A stretch of 64,000 bases of DNA, from positions 1 to 64,000 of the forward strand of contig QXWV01000117.1 of the NCBI GenBank assembly GCA_009911195.1. The letters run 5' to 3'. Numbering within the stretch: position 1 is the stretch's first letter; every line of letters begins with the position of its first letter. A model generated the notes under the pieces. That model ran no database searches. It saw nothing but the letters and a program-made list of their open reading frames with translations, and was not told the DNA's origin. Positions 1 through 9,323 of the stretch are shown piece after piece. The translations under genes and the position numbers were made by a program. Source of the DNA: Lachnospiraceae bacterium. Its GTDB lineage: Bacteria; Bacillota; Clostridia; Lachnospirales; Lachnospiraceae.

Positions 1-35
1 CGCAAGCGGGTTTTGCGCCCTGCCGGGGGCAAGCT

Positions 36-149
36 GTCCGTTAGACAGCATACCGTCCTAACGGACGGGGCGGCTTTCACCGCCTTGTTACCGCCACGTT
101 TCTAATCAAGGTGGCAAGATTACCCTATCTTTAGAAAAGGTAATCTTGC
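36..149. repeat. Inverted repeats downstream of the replication ATPase
   Basis: Two perfect inverted repeats lie in the gene-free stretch at the left edge. GTCCGTTAG (36-44) pairs with CTAACGGAC (58-66), and GCAAGATTACC (114-124) pairs with GGTAATCTTGC (139-149). Neither has a clear T-tract, so they are not textbook terminators. In a mobile element they could be replication or transfer signals, but that is a guess. Confidence 0.5.
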
Positions 150-161
150 TATCTTCCTTTG

Positions 162-1130
162 TTACAAAGTCCAGTACCATTGATTTCCGACTTTCACACT
201 GTCAATGTTCATTTCCTTTTTGGCGTTCCACAGCGTTTTCTTCTTGATACCTCTTTCCTTTGCTGCTTCTGTAATCTCATTACAAGACAACTGCCCCTCT
301 GCTAAAATCTCCGCAAGAAATGATTTTGCGTCCTTTGTTTTCTGCCCTCTGCTTTCGCCGGAAAGCAATTCCTCAACCGTAATGTCATAAACACCCTCCC
401 AAGTAAAACCGTTGTCCTTATCCATGCGAAATGCTATTGACATTCCCTCTGGCGCAAGACTGCTCTTATCATGCGCTATCACACGCAGAGTAGTATCGTC
501 TTTTATCCTGCCGACTACCAACACACTCCGGGCAGTAGCTTGAAAATCTATTGAACCCAAGCCCCGGTAAGTCGATTTACTTCCGCTTGCCTTATTCATG
601 TGACCGATAAGGACAATCGCACACCCGTATTCTTCCGCAATATTTCCCAACTGCTTCAGCACTGATCTGATTTCGTTTGCCCGGTGCATATCCACATCTG
701 CGCCCAAATAGGCTTGTATCGGGTCTAACACAACCATTTTCGCCCCGGTTTCCTTGATTGCCCGGACAAGCCTTTCATCTGTCATGCTTAAACAATCAAT
801 ACTTTCATCAATTACCAACACCCGATTGCAGTCTGCTCCTGCTTCTAACAATCGGGGTTTTATGGTATCTTCCAAACTGTCCTCTGCGTTCTGATAAATT
901 ACATTGACCGGCTCTCTGCTCTCTGCTGTTTCCTCACAGGGAAGTGCTTCGCCTTTTGTGAGAAGTGCCGCAAGGTGCAAAATAAAAGTGGTCTTTCCCT
1001 CTCCCGGATCGCCTTGCACAATCGTCAGCTTTCCAAAAAGAATGTAGGGATACCACAGCCAGTTTACTTCTCTTGCTTCTACATCTTCCATGTTGATTAA
1101 ACGATAATTTTTTTCTCTTTTTTCTTCCAT
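162..1130 (-). CDS. RepA-like AAA ATPase/helicase of mobile element
   Basis: The 322-residue protein has a RecA-type ATPase core of the family annotated as AAA_25 or RepA-like replicative helicase. Walker A is GDPGEGKT at about residues 40-47, and a Walker B-type strand (VVLDPIQAYL) lies at about 132-141, followed by the LIGHMNK segment near 172-178 that is characteristic of hexameric RepA/DnaB-like helicases. The C-terminal ~60 residues look like a small winged-helix DNA-binding tail. Related proteins in plasmids and integrative elements help replicate the excised circle or support mobilisation. The start has a GGAGG site about 8 bases upstream. It is co-oriented with the integrase. Family assignment is firm; the exact role is inferred from context. 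Confidence 0.8.
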   Translation of the reverse strand: MEEKREKNYRLINMEDVEAREVNWLWYPYILFGKLTIVQGDPGEGKTTFILHLAALLTKGEALPCEETAESREPVNVIYQNAEDSLEDTIKPRLLEAGADCNRVLVIDESIDCLSMTDERLVRAIKETGAKMVVLDPIQAYLGADVDMHRANEIRSVLKQLGNIAEEYGCAIVLIGHMNKASGSKSTYRGLGSIDFQATARSVLVVGRIKDDTTLRVIAHDKSSLAPEGMSIAFRMDKDNGFTWEGVYDITVEELLSGESRGQKTKDAKSFLAEILAEGQLSCNEITEAAKERGIKKKTLWNAKKEMNIDSVKVGNQWYWTL

Positions 1131-1239
1131 TTGTGTCCTCCACTGAAATAATTCGATTGAGTTTCAGCAGAGCCTTTGTTATACTATATTTGCGAGATAT
1201 AAATACAACAGGCTCTGCCTTTGTAGTGAAATGTCCTTG

Positions 1240-2313
1240 TCAATCGACAGGGGCGTTTTCATTTCTTGCGGCGTTTAACATATCTGCCACTTTCTTTTGC
1301 TGATTAGGATATAAATGCCCATAAGTATTCAGCGTGATTTTAATATCCCTATGCCCTAACCGTTCTTTTATAATCAAAGGCTGTACACCTTGATTGATAA
1401 GATATGCTACATGGCTATGACGTAAATCATGTACCCTAATCTGCTTTACACCCGATTTCACACACGCACGTTTCAGCTTGTGCTGTACCGCTTCTGCTAC
1501 AATCGGGAACAGTCTTTCATTATCCGGCAGACCATAGCAACGGTTCACATACATTTCAATCTCTTTCGTTAAAAATTGGGGAATGTCAATCACTCTAACC
1601 GACTGTTCCGTTTTCGGCATTGTAATAATATCCCTACGCTCCGTTCTGTAATAAGTCTTAGTAATGCTAATTTGATTGTTTTGAAAATCAACATCTTCTT
1701 TTGTCAGTGCCAACATTTCCCCCTCTCTGCAACCCGTCCAAAAGAGAATTTCAAATATTACATAATACTTGCTTTCCCGGTCAATGCCGCTGATGAAACA
1801 ATCGTATTCGTCTTTCGTCCAAAAGTTCAGCTTGTCAGCGTCAGACTTTCCCATTTTCTTAACCTTTTTACATGGGTTATTATTGAGATTGTAAATGTTA
1901 CTTGCATGAGTAAATAATGCGGTAATCTGATTTTGCACCATGCGTAAATAAGTCTGCGAATACCCTTTTGCTCTGATAGCGTTCTGCCACTGGATAATAT
2001 CAGAGGGGCTTATTTCGTTCATTTGCTTATTCTCAAAATACGGTAATATATGGGCTTCTATCATGTAACGCTTATTTTTTATCGTGCGTCCCTTTAGTTC
2101 TCCTGCTTTATCCCGGAAATACACATCAACAAATGCGCCTAACATCATATCCATATTGGCAGATGTACTTTTCAGAAATTCTCTTTCCCACTCCAACGCT
2201 TCCTTTTTCGTGGCAAAACCACGTTTCTTTTTGTGCTTCTTCTCCCCTTTCCAGTTTTCGTAATAGCATTGAGCAGTCCATTTCCCGGTCTTTTCATCTC
2301 TTGAAGCAGACAT
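1240..2313 (-). CDS. int: Tyrosine recombinase (integrase) of mobile element
   Basis: The 357-residue site-specific recombinase catalyses integration and excision of the element. The N-terminal ~50 residues resemble an arm-binding domain, followed by a SAM-like core-binding domain (~55-155) and the catalytic domain (~165-350). The tyrosine-recombinase residues are visible: Arg in TGCREGE, the His-x-x-Arg box in HDLRHSH, the later His in LGHRD, and the nucleophile Tyr in NTYGHLYP. The start follows an AAGGGGGATAAGGA ribosome site. The excisionase-like gene lies 14 bases upstream, so the two are probably co-transcribed. The ATPase follows downstream. It appears intact, so the element may still be mobile. 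Confidence 0.95.
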   Translation of the reverse strand: MSASRDEKTGKWTAQCYYENWKGEKKHKKKRGFATKKEALEWEREFLKSTSANMDMMLGAFVDVYFRDKAGELKGRTIKNKRYMIEAHILPYFENKQMNEISPSDIIQWQNAIRAKGYSQTYLRMVQNQITALFTHASNIYNLNNNPCKKVKKMGKSDADKLNFWTKDEYDCFISGIDRESKYYVIFEILFWTGCREGEMLALTKEDVDFQNNQISITKTYYRTERRDIITMPKTEQSVRVIDIPQFLTKEIEMYVNRCYGLPDNERLFPIVAEAVQHKLKRACVKSGVKQIRVHDLRHSHVAYLINQGVQPLIIKERLGHRDIKITLNTYGHLYPNQQKKVADMLNAARNENAPVD

Positions 2314-2327
2314 TCCTTATCCCCCTT

Positions 2328-2525
2328 TCATGCGGTTTGGTTCGGCTGATTGTAACCGTAAAACTTTGTTTCCCAAAATGCTTTTGGCACTTTCCCGGCT
2401 ATCACAAGATAACCAGCCTTTTTCAATTCTCCATTAAGTTCCCTTATCAGCTTGTAAGCATGACCTTTAGATACTCCTAATTCTTTTGCTACATCTTTCG
2501 CTGTCATCATGTGATTTTGTTTCAA
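2328..2525 (-). CDS. Small excisionase-like DNA-binding protein
   Basis: A helix-turn-helix segment (TAKDVAKELGVSKGHAYKLI) dominates this ~65-residue protein, as in small excisionase or MerR-type recombination directionality factors encoded just before integrases. The longest frame begins at 2579, but that would place operator palindromes inside the coding region. A TTG codon at 2525 is preceded by AGAGAGG at suitable spacing, so I prefer it; ATG codons at 2510 and 2507 are alternatives with poorer sites. It lies 14 bases before int and divergent from the XRE regulator, which fits a lysogeny-like switch controlling excision. Confidence 0.7.
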   Translation of the reverse strand: MKQNHMMTAKDVAKELGVSKGHAYKLIRELNGELKKAGYLVIAGKVPKAFWETKFYGYNQPNQTA

Positions 2526-2547
2526 TAAATTTGCCTCTCTTTCATTT

Positions 2548-2574
2548 CTTGTATTATTACAAGTTTTCTTGTAA
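2548..2574. promoter_or_regulatory. Overlapping palindromic operator half-sites between xis and XRE gene
   Basis: Three alternating half-sites form two overlapping palindromes: CTTGTA-ttat-TACAAG (2548-2563) and TTACAAG-tttt-CTTGTAA (2557-2574). A further half-site, TTCTTGTAAT, lies near 2623. They sit in the divergent control region between the int/xis operon and the XRE regulator, where an XRE repressor would be expected to bind. Confidence 0.6.
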
Positions 2575-2689
2575 ATCAAATATATTACATTATTTCTAGT
2601 TTGTCAATATCAATTATTAGATTTCTTGTAATATATACATTGATTTTTGTATGTATATATGTTACATTATTCTAAAAGGAGGTTGTGGC

Positions 2690-3199
2690 ATGAGATTAGG
2701 CGAATATTTTGAGATTGGAAAGCGAATGAAACAAGCGCGAACTAACGCAGGAATTAACCAACGTGATATGTCTTCAAGACTTTCTTTGACTAATTCCTCA
2801 TATTCTAATTACGAAAATGGATATAGTGAACCACCAGTCGAAACAATACTGAAATTTTGTGATACACTTGGAATTACTTTAAATGATTTACTGGAAATAA
2901 AGATTACTTCAAATAAAACTGCTACTGTAAATACTTTTGCTGATTTTTTTTCTATTCTGATAGATTTAGACCGTAGGGGATTGCAAATAAAAGGAAACAC
3001 AACCTATTCACAAGAGGATAATCAACTAACTGCCCATTTGACATTAGATATACCCAATGCACAGATTGCAACCTTTATTCCCGACTGGAACAAAGTAAAT
3101 CAAGCCTTAATTTCCGGTAAAATGGATAAAGAAGAATATGATATGTGGCTAGAAGATACTTTGAAATTATTTAATGTGCCGATTGACGAATACATCTGA
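2690..3199 (+). CDS. XRE-family transcriptional regulator
   Basis: The 169-residue protein begins with an XRE/Cro-type helix-turn-helix (about residues 8-62, containing RMKQARTNAGINQRDMS and SSYSNYENG). The C-terminal ~100 residues are not recognised. An excellent site AAAAGGAGG at 2674-2682 precedes the ATG at 2690, so the extra residues of the longer frame from 2651 are unlikely. The gene diverges from xis/int and is followed after 51 bases by the MazF-like gene. It probably represses the element and may double as the regulator of the toxin-like neighbour; palindromes in the shared promoter region are candidate operators. Confidence 0.85.
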   Translation: MRLGEYFEIGKRMKQARTNAGINQRDMSSRLSLTNSSYSNYENGYSEPPVETILKFCDTLGITLNDLLEIKITSNKTATVNTFADFFSILIDLDRRGLQIKGNTTYSQEDNQLTAHLTLDIPNAQIATFIPDWNKVNQALISGKMDKEEYDMWLEDTLKLFNVPIDEYI

Positions 3200-3250
3200 T
3201 CGATATACACTCAATCCAAATACTTTTTGCAAAAAACAAAGGAGATTTGC

Positions 3251-3889
3251 ATGAATATTGACCTTACGAAAACCCAACAATATCTTGAATGGTTCAAAAA
3301 CAAACTATACCTAAACGCTATTGCGACCTCTGCTAAAAATCGTATCGTATATAGAGGACAAGTATACCGTTGCAACTTAGGCGTTGGCATTGGCAGTGAG
3401 GAATGCAAAGAGCGACCTTGTGTGGTTCTCCAATATAATTCAGCTAACAGAACATCTCCTAATACACTGGTTGCACCTATAACGCATACCACCTCTACAC
3501 TTCCTATTGTTGTACCGATTGCGGAGAAAAAAGATTCCTCCGGCAAACTCATACTTGACGGAAATGTTCTTCTGGGAAATATTACATGCGTAAGCAAAGC
3601 AAGACTTAGCGATTATATTACCGACCTTTCTGCTGATGAAATGAAAGCTGTTGACAAAGCTATTTCTTTATCGCTTGGCATAAACCACCATTATCAGACA
3701 TTGCAAAATATGTATGACGATAAACTACAATACATTGAAAAGCTGAAAAACAATCGCACCTTACTACAAACCGATTTGGATTCAAAACAACAACAACTTG
3801 ATAAATTCCAAGAATTGCTTGATACCTACCAATTTTCAGATATTCAAAATTTAGCAGATTTTTTAGAAAAATCTCAAAAAGAAATGTAG
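3251..3889 (+). CDS. MazF/PemK-family protein with N- and C-terminal extensions
   Basis: The central part (about residues 34-140) matches the PemK/MazF endoribonuclease fold: RGQVYRCNLGVGIGSE, then ERPCVVLQ and LVAPITHT, the segments that hold the usual Arg and Thr/Ser active residues. It differs from classical MazF (~110 residues) in a ~30-residue N-terminal helical extension and a C-terminal coiled coil (~150-212) rich in Gln, Leu and Asp. The start at 3251 is set by AAAGGAG at 3238-3244. No MazE-like antitoxin gene adjoins it; the only partner is the XRE protein 51 bases upstream. Four unusual hairpins follow within 220 bases of the stop. It could act as an RNase toxin or as a regulator that has lost toxicity. 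Confidence 0.8.
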   Translation: MNIDLTKTQQYLEWFKNKLYLNAIATSAKNRIVYRGQVYRCNLGVGIGSEECKERPCVVLQYNSANRTSPNTLVAPITHTTSTLPIVVPIAEKKDSSGKLILDGNVLLGNITCVSKARLSDYITDLSADEMKAVDKAISLSLGINHHYQTLQNMYDDKLQYIEKLKNNRTLLQTDLDSKQQQLDKFQELLDTYQFSDIQNLADFLEKSQKEM

Positions 3890-3929
3890 ACAAATTTAGA
3901 TTTTCATGCTAGTATAAGGATACAAGAAA

Positions 3930-3950
3930 AGTGTTCACGAGTGGAACGCT
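3930..3950 (+). repeat. Loop-conserved hairpin A
   Basis: A 7-bp stem (AGTGTTC/GAACGCT with one G-U pair) closes the loop ACGAGTG. It is the first of four hairpins that share the loop pattern ACGWGYG but have different, compensating stems. It starts 40 bases after the MazF-like stop codon. Confidence 0.6.
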
Positions 3951-3967
3951 AGTATAGTATTTCAAAC

Positions 3968-3997
3968 AAGGGAACTACGAGCGAGTTCCCTTTATTT
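3968..3997 (+). terminator. Loop-conserved hairpin B followed by T-rich run
   Basis: A perfect 9-bp stem AAGGGAACT/AGTTCCCTT closes loop ACGAGCG and is followed by TATTTTTA. It could terminate the XRE/MazF transcript. The loop is identical to that of hairpin D, although the stems differ. Confidence 0.65.
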
Positions 3998-4036
3998 TTA
4001 TCTATACATAATTTTTCTTCTTCAACATAAAATACT

Positions 4037-4080
4037 ATTACAATTCTTCTTTGGACGTGTGCCAAAGGATTTATTGTAAT
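4037..4080 (+). repeat. Loop-conserved hairpin C with outer stem
   Basis: An inner 8-bp stem (TTCTTTGG/CCAAAGGA with one T-G pair) closes loop ACGTGTG. A perfect outer inverted repeat ATTACAAT (4037-4044) / ATTGTAAT (4073-4080) extends it across a small internal loop. The loop matches the pattern of the neighbouring hairpins except for one base. Confidence 0.6.
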
Positions 4081-4087
4081 TAAGCAA

Positions 4088-4117
4088 AGGGAGTCACGAG
4101 CGGACTCCCTATTTTTA
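4088..4117 (+). terminator. Loop-conserved hairpin D followed by T-rich run
   Basis: An 8-bp stem AGGGAGTC/GACTCCCT closes loop ACGAGCG and is followed by ATTTTTAATT. It resembles a plus-strand terminator but shares its loop with hairpin B. Confidence 0.65.
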
Positions 4118-4216
4118 ATTTATTTTTAGAGCCATTTTAGAGGCACAAGCCATTCACAATAAAATTCCGGCAAGTGGCTTTTCCTTTTGTTCAATATTAT
4201 TTTCAGACATTAAGAA

Positions 4217-4250
4217 ACCGCAACCCCTTGATTTCTCAAAGGATTGCGGT
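4217..4250 (-). terminator. Terminator downstream of tuf
   Basis: ACCGCAA...CCTTGA pairs with TCAAAGG...TTGCGGT. On the minus strand it is followed by a short T-rich stretch; on the plus strand by TTATTTTTATT. It therefore probably serves both the tuf transcript and transcripts arriving from the mobile element. Confidence 0.7.
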
Positions 4251-4283
4251 GCTTATTTTTATTATTTGGCTCTAATCACAAGA

Positions 4284-5477
4284 TTACTCGATGATTGTAG
4301 CAACCCTACCAGAACCTACTGTACGTCCACCCTCACGAATAGCAAACGTAAGCCCCTGCTCCATAGCGATGGGATGAATCAATTCAATCGTCATCTCTAC
4401 GTTATCGCCAGGCATGCACATTTCTGTGCCTTCCGGTAAGTTACATACACCAGTTACATCAGTTGTTCTGAAGTAGAACTGAGGTCTGTAGTTGTTGAAG
4501 AAAGGAGTATGACGTCCACCTTCATCTTTGGTTAAAACGTAAACCTGAGCCGTAAATTTCTTATGGCATTTTACAGAGCCGGGTTTGGAAAGAACCTGTC
4601 CTCTTTCGATTTCAGTTCTCTGTACACCACGAAGCAGTGCACCAATGTTATCGCCTGCCTGAGCCTCGTCAAGCATCTTACGGAACATTTCAATACCTGT
4701 AACAACAGTTTTCTTTGTTTCTTCTTTGATACCAACGATTTCAACTTCCTCATTGAGGTGAAGTGTACCACGCTCAACACGGCCTGTAGCAACAGTACCA
4801 CGTCCTGTAATAGTAAATACGTCTTCAACAGGCATAAGGAAAGGCTTATCTGTATCACGCTGAGGGTCCGGAATATAATCGTCAACAGCGGTCATCAGTT
4901 CAATAATCTTGTCGCCCCATTCGCAAGAAGGGTCTTCAAGAGCTTTCAAAGCGGAACCCTGGATAACCGGAATGTCATCGCCCGGGAATTCATACTCGGA
5001 CAGCAATTCTCTGATTTCCATTTCAACCAGTTCAAGCAATTCTGCGTCATCTACCATATCGCATTTGTTCATGAATACTACAATATAAGGAACGCCTACC
5101 TGACGTGAAAGCAGGATGTGCTCTTTTGTCTGAGCCATTACACCATCTGTAGCAGCAACAACGAGGATTGCACCATCCATCTGAGCCGCACCTGTAATCA
5201 TGTTCTTTACATAGTCAGCATGCCCAGGGCAGTCAACGTGTGCATAATGTCTTTTTTCTGTTTCATACTCAACGTGAGCCGTAGAAATTGTAATACCACG
5301 TTCTCTCTCTTCAGGAGCTTTATCAATCATATCGAATGCAACAGCTTCGCCTGTACCTAATCTTACATTCAATGTTTTTGTGATTGCTGCTGTCAAAGTA
5401 GTTTTACCATGGTCAACGTGACCAATGGTACCAATATTACAATGGGTTTTAGTTCTTTCAAATTTAGCTTTAGCCAT
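4284..5477 (-). CDS. tuf: Translation elongation factor Tu
   Basis: EF-Tu delivers aminoacyl-tRNA to the ribosome in a GTP-dependent cycle in the cytoplasm. At 397 residues it has the normal length. The GTPase domain shows GHVDHGKT (~19-26), the DCPGH box and NKCD; domains 2 and 3 follow, ending in the conserved [14 protein letters not shown]. It is the last gene of the rpsL-rpsG-fusA-tuf string, 169 bases after fusA, and has its own promoter at 5544-5572 as well as probable read-through. The start follows AAAGGAGG. Confidence 0.99.
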   Translation of the reverse strand: MAKAKFERTKTHCNIGTIGHVDHGKTTLTAAITKTLNVRLGTGEAVAFDMIDKAPEERERGITISTAHVEYETEKRHYAHVDCPGHADYVKNMITGAAQMDGAILVVAATDGVMAQTKEHILLSRQVGVPYIVVFMNKCDMVDDAELLELVEMEIRELLSEYEFPGDDIPVIQGSALKALEDPSCEWGDKIIELMTAVDDYIPDPQRDTDKPFLMPVEDVFTITGRGTVATGRVERGTLHLNEEVEIVGIKEETKKTVVTGIEMFRKMLDEAQAGDNIGALLRGVQRTEIERGQVLSKPGSVKCHKKFTAQVYVLTKDEGGRHTPFFNNYRPQFYFRTTDVTGVCNLPEGTEMCMPGDNVEMTIELIHPIAMEQGLTFAIREGGRTVGSGRVATIIE

Positions 5478-5543
5478 TTCTAAAGTCCTCCTTTAAATTG
5501 TTTTAAAAATATCTACTAATTTTCGATTTACCCAGCTTCTTTG

Positions 5544-5572
5544 ATTATATTAAATAATGCCAAGTTTTTCAA
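5544..5572 (-). promoter_or_regulatory. SigmaA-type promoter of tuf
   Basis: On the minus strand TTGAAA and TATAAT are separated by exactly 17 bases, upstream of tuf in the fusA-tuf gap. A dedicated tuf promoter fits the high demand for EF-Tu. Confidence 0.8.
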
Positions 5573-5646
5573 GTATTATTTAGTCTTTGTTGCCTATTTT
5601 GCTTTCGTGTCCAGAACATTTTCCTCAGGATAAAGCCCTGCCGCCT

Positions 5647-7764
5647 TTATTTTGTCTTTGCTGCCAAGACTTTCTCTTGTACGCTCTTCGGCACCTGTTC
5701 ATATTTCTCAAAGAACATGGAGTAATTGCCACGTCCCTGAGTCTTGGAACGCAAGTCTGTGGAATAACCGAACATTTCAGCAAGGGGTACATAACCTTTT
5801 ACCATCTTGCCTCCGCCAATATCTTCCATGCCTTCGATACGTCCGCGGCGTGAATTAATATCACCGATAACATCTCCCATATACTCTTCGGGCATTGTTA
5901 CCTCGACCTTCATAATGGGCTCAAGAAGTACCGGATTACCCTTCTTCATAGCTTCCTTAAACGCCATAGAACCGGCAATATGGAATGCCATTTCAGAAGA
6001 ATCGACTTCATGGTAAGAACCATCATATACATTGGCGTGTACGCCAAGCACAGGGAATCCGCCCAGGATACCTGCTTTTGTTGCTTCTTCGATACCTTCC
6101 CCGACTGCCGGGATATATTCCTTCGGAATAGCACCGCCGACAACGGTGGATTCATATTTAAATGTCTCCTCGCCGTTCGGGTCCATAGGCTCGAACTTAA
6201 CTTTACAATGACCATACTGGCCACGGCCGCCGGACTGTTTTGCATATTTGTATTCCTGGTCAACCGGTTTCGTAAATGTTTCTTTGTAGGCAACCTGAGG
6301 TGCACCTACATTCGCTTCCACCTTGTATTCACGAAGTAATCTGTCTACGATAATTTCAAGGTGAAGTTCACCCATACCTGCAATGATGGTCTGGCCGGTT
6401 TCCTGGTCCGTATGTGCACGGAAAGTAGGGTCTTCTTCTGCCAGCTTCGCCAAAGCTTCGCCCATCTTGCCCTGCCCTGCCTTTGTTTTCGGCTCAATAG
6501 CCAATTCAATAACAGGTTCCGGGAATTCCATGGATTCCAATATAACCGGATGCTGTTCATCGCAGATGGTATCGCCTGTTGTTGTTATTTTAAATCCTAC
6601 CGCTGCTGCGATATCGCCGGAATAAACCTTGTCAAGTTCAGCCCTTTTGTTCGCATGCATCTGAAGGATACGTCCAACACGTTCTTTTTTATCTTTTGTT
6701 GCATTCAGTACATAAGAACCTGAGTTCATTGTACCGGAATACACTCTGAAAAAGGCCAGCTTCCCAACAAACGGGTCAGCCATAATCTTAAAGGCCAGAG
6801 CCGAAAAAGGTTCGTCATCGGATGAATGCCTTTCCACTTCATTACCTTCCAAATCAGTACCCTTAATTGCAGGGATATCTGTAGGAGCCGGCATGAACTC
6901 CAAAATAGCATCCAAAAGCTTCTGGACACCCTTGTTCCTGTAAGCGGTACCGCAGCATACAGGGATTGCTGTACACTCGCAGGTAGCTTTTCTAAGCCCA
7001 GCCTTCAACTGCTCGTTGGACGGTTCTTCCCCTTCCAGGTACATCATCATTAGGTCATCATCCAGTTCACTGATTTTTTCCACTAACTCCGAACGATAAA
7101 GTTCAGCTTCATCCTTCATATCATCGGGAATCTCTACTACTGAAATATTTTCGCCCTTTTCATCATTATAAATATAAGCCTTCATTTCAAACAGGTCGAT
7201 GATTCCTTTGAATTCATCTTCCTTGCCGATAGGCAATTGGATACAGATAGCATTTTTACCAAGCCTTGTTTTTATCTGCTCTACTGCACCATAAAAGTTT
7301 GCCCCTAAAATGTCCATTTTGTTGATAAATGCCATTCTCGGTACATTATAAGTGTCAGCCTGACGCCATACGTTTTCCGACTGAGGTTCTACTCCACCCT
7401 TTGCACAAAATACGCCTACTGCGCCATCAAGCACACGGAGTGAACGCTCAACTTCTACCGTGAAGTCAACGTGCCCTGGTGTATCAATAATATTGATACG
7501 GTGTTCCAATGCTCCCTGCATAGGTTTGCATTCTTCCTGCTTCGTCCAGTGGCATGTGGTAGCGGCTGATGTAATTGTAATTCCTCGCTCCTGCTCCTGT
7601 TCCATCCAGTCCATGGTAGCAGTTCCTTCATGAGTATCACCAATTTTATAATTCACACCGGTATAATATAAGATACGTTCAGTAAGAGTTGTCTTACCCG
7701 CATCAATATGAGCCATAATACCGATGTTCCTGGTTCTCTCTAATGGATATTCTCTTCCAGCCAA
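5647..7764 (-). CDS. fusA: Translation elongation factor G
   Basis: EF-G is the GTPase that drives ribosomal translocation and, with RRF, recycling. The 705-residue length is normal. The G domain shows AHIDAGKT (~17-24), DTPGH and NKMD; domains II-V follow, including GQYGHCKV and the [12 protein letters not shown] segment of domain V. The initiation codon appears to be TTG at 7764, with AAAGGAGG eight bases upstream and the family N-terminus [15 protein letters not shown] directly after it. It starts 14 bases after rpsG and is clearly co-transcribed with it. Confidence 0.99.
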   Translation of the reverse strand: MAGREYPLERTRNIGIMAHIDAGKTTLTERILYYTGVNYKIGDTHEGTATMDWMEQEQERGITITSAATTCHWTKQEECKPMQGALEHRINIIDTPGHVDFTVEVERSLRVLDGAVGVFCAKGGVEPQSENVWRQADTYNVPRMAFINKMDILGANFYGAVEQIKTRLGKNAICIQLPIGKEDEFKGIIDLFEMKAYIYNDEKGENISVVEIPDDMKDEAELYRSELVEKISELDDDLMMMYLEGEEPSNEQLKAGLRKATCECTAIPVCCGTAYRNKGVQKLLDAILEFMPAPTDIPAIKGTDLEGNEVERHSSDDEPFSALAFKIMADPFVGKLAFFRVYSGTMNSGSYVLNATKDKKERVGRILQMHANKRAELDKVYSGDIAAAVGFKITTTGDTICDEQHPVILESMEFPEPVIELAIEPKTKAGQGKMGEALAKLAEEDPTFRAHTDQETGQTIIAGMGELHLEIIVDRLLREYKVEANVGAPQVAYKETFTKPVDQEYKYAKQSGGRGQYGHCKVKFEPMDPNGEETFKYESTVVGGAIPKEYIPAVGEGIEEATKAGILGGFPVLGVHANVYDGSYHEVDSSEMAFHIAGSMAFKEAMKKGNPVLLEPIMKVEVTMPEEYMGDVIGDINSRRGRIEGMEDIGGGKMVKGYVPLAEMFGYSTDLRSKTQGRGNYSMFFEKYEQVPKSVQEKVLAAKTK

Positions 7765-7778
7765 GGGTTTTTCCTCCT

Positions 7779-8606
<828 letters not shown>

Positions 8607-9026
8607 TTACTTACCAGCCTTAGGCCTCTTAGCACCGTATTTTGAACGTGCCTGCCTTCTGTTAGCGACTCCCGCTGTATCAAGCGTACCCCTGATTACA
8701 TGGTATCTTGTACCGGGCAAGTCCTTTACCCTACCGCCCCTGATTAGCACAACGCTATGCTCCTGCAGGTTGTGGCCTTCACCGGGAATATAGCTTGTTA
8801 CTTCAATCCCGTTAGAAAGACGTACTCTGGCGATTTTCCTGAGCGCTGAGTTAGGTTTCTTAGGAGTTGCTGTCTTAACAGCCGTACAAACGCCCCTTTT
8901 CTGAGGAGAAGAAGTACCGATTGCTTTCTTGTGAAGAGAGTTCCATCCCTTCTGAAGAGCCGGTGCTGTTGACTTCTTAACGGATGTCTGACGTCCTTTT
9001 CTTACTAACTGATTAAATGTTGGCAT
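8607..9026 (-). CDS. rpsL: 30S ribosomal protein S12
   Basis: S12 sits at the decoding centre and helps set translational accuracy. The 139-residue length is usual for Gram-positives. The decoding loop [11 protein letters not shown] and the RVKDLPG segment carry lysines at the positions equivalent to E. coli K43 and K88, so the allele looks streptomycin-sensitive. It is the first gene of the str operon, with its own promoter at 9162-9190 and the site GGAGGTG before the ATG. Confidence 0.99.
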   Translation of the reverse strand: MPTFNQLVRKGRQTSVKKSTAPALQKGWNSLHKKAIGTSSPQKRGVCTAVKTATPKKPNSALRKIARVRLSNGIEVTSYIPGEGHNLQEHSVVLIRGGRVKDLPGTRYHVIRGTLDTAGVANRRQARSKYGAKRPKAGK

Positions 9027-9161
9027 TCTGTTTCACCTCCTGTGATATAGACTGTATCTAAAGTATTGGTTCTGTGTGCAATAAAATGTCAGAAATTAGT
9101 CTTTCCATTTTGTGGGATTTCATGCACACAAAAATTAATGCACTTACATGCACACTTTGAT

Positions 9162-9190
9162 AGTATAAGTGGTTAGGGGATTATTGTCAA
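9162..9190 (-). promoter_or_regulatory. SigmaA-type promoter of the str operon
   Basis: TTGACA and TATACT on the minus strand are separated by 17 bases, about 135 bases before rpsL. The transcribed leader (9027-9160) contains repeats of GTGTGCA that may fold. Confidence 0.8.
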
Positions 9191-9242
9191 TAGATTTTTT
9201 GCGGAAAAGTAACGCTGCTGAAAATAAGACGTATAAAAGTCC

Positions 9243-9287
9243 AAAAAACGCCAATACCGTAAGCCTTTTAGGCTTTTGGTATCGGCG
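9243..9287 (-). terminator. Terminator of rpoBC
   Basis: A long GC-rich stem (arms CGCC-GATACC and GGTATTGGCG, continued by AAGCC/GGCTT) is followed by TTTTTT on the minus strand, just after rpoC and before the rpsL promoter. Confidence 0.85.
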
Positions 9288-9323
9288 CTTTGGATGTTGT
9301 TTATAATTCTTATACAGTAACTA

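Larger units (their letters stand above)
1..4000. mobile_element. Right part of an integrated mobile element (IME/ICE-like)
   Basis: A replication-type ATPase, tyrosine recombinase, small excisionase-like protein, XRE regulator and MazF/PemK-type protein lie together directly beside the conserved tuf gene. This gene set is typical of integrative mobilizable or conjugative elements of Firmicutes. The left end is outside the window. The right end must lie between the MazF-like stop (3889) and the tuf terminator (4217), but no second copy of an attachment core is visible, so the boundary is only approximate. A direct repeat GCTAGTATA at 3908-3916 and 3948-3956 is one candidate for end-proximal sequence. 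Confidence 0.7.

Noticed and set aside
1-161. Possible partial gene at the left edge
   Set aside because: No open frame with family resemblance; dominated by inverted repeats.
3930-4110. CRISPR-like or classical type III antitoxin repeats
   Set aside because: The conserved part is only a seven-base loop, the spacing is irregular, and the array follows rather than precedes the MazF-like gene, so neither label fits; kept as a hairpin family only.
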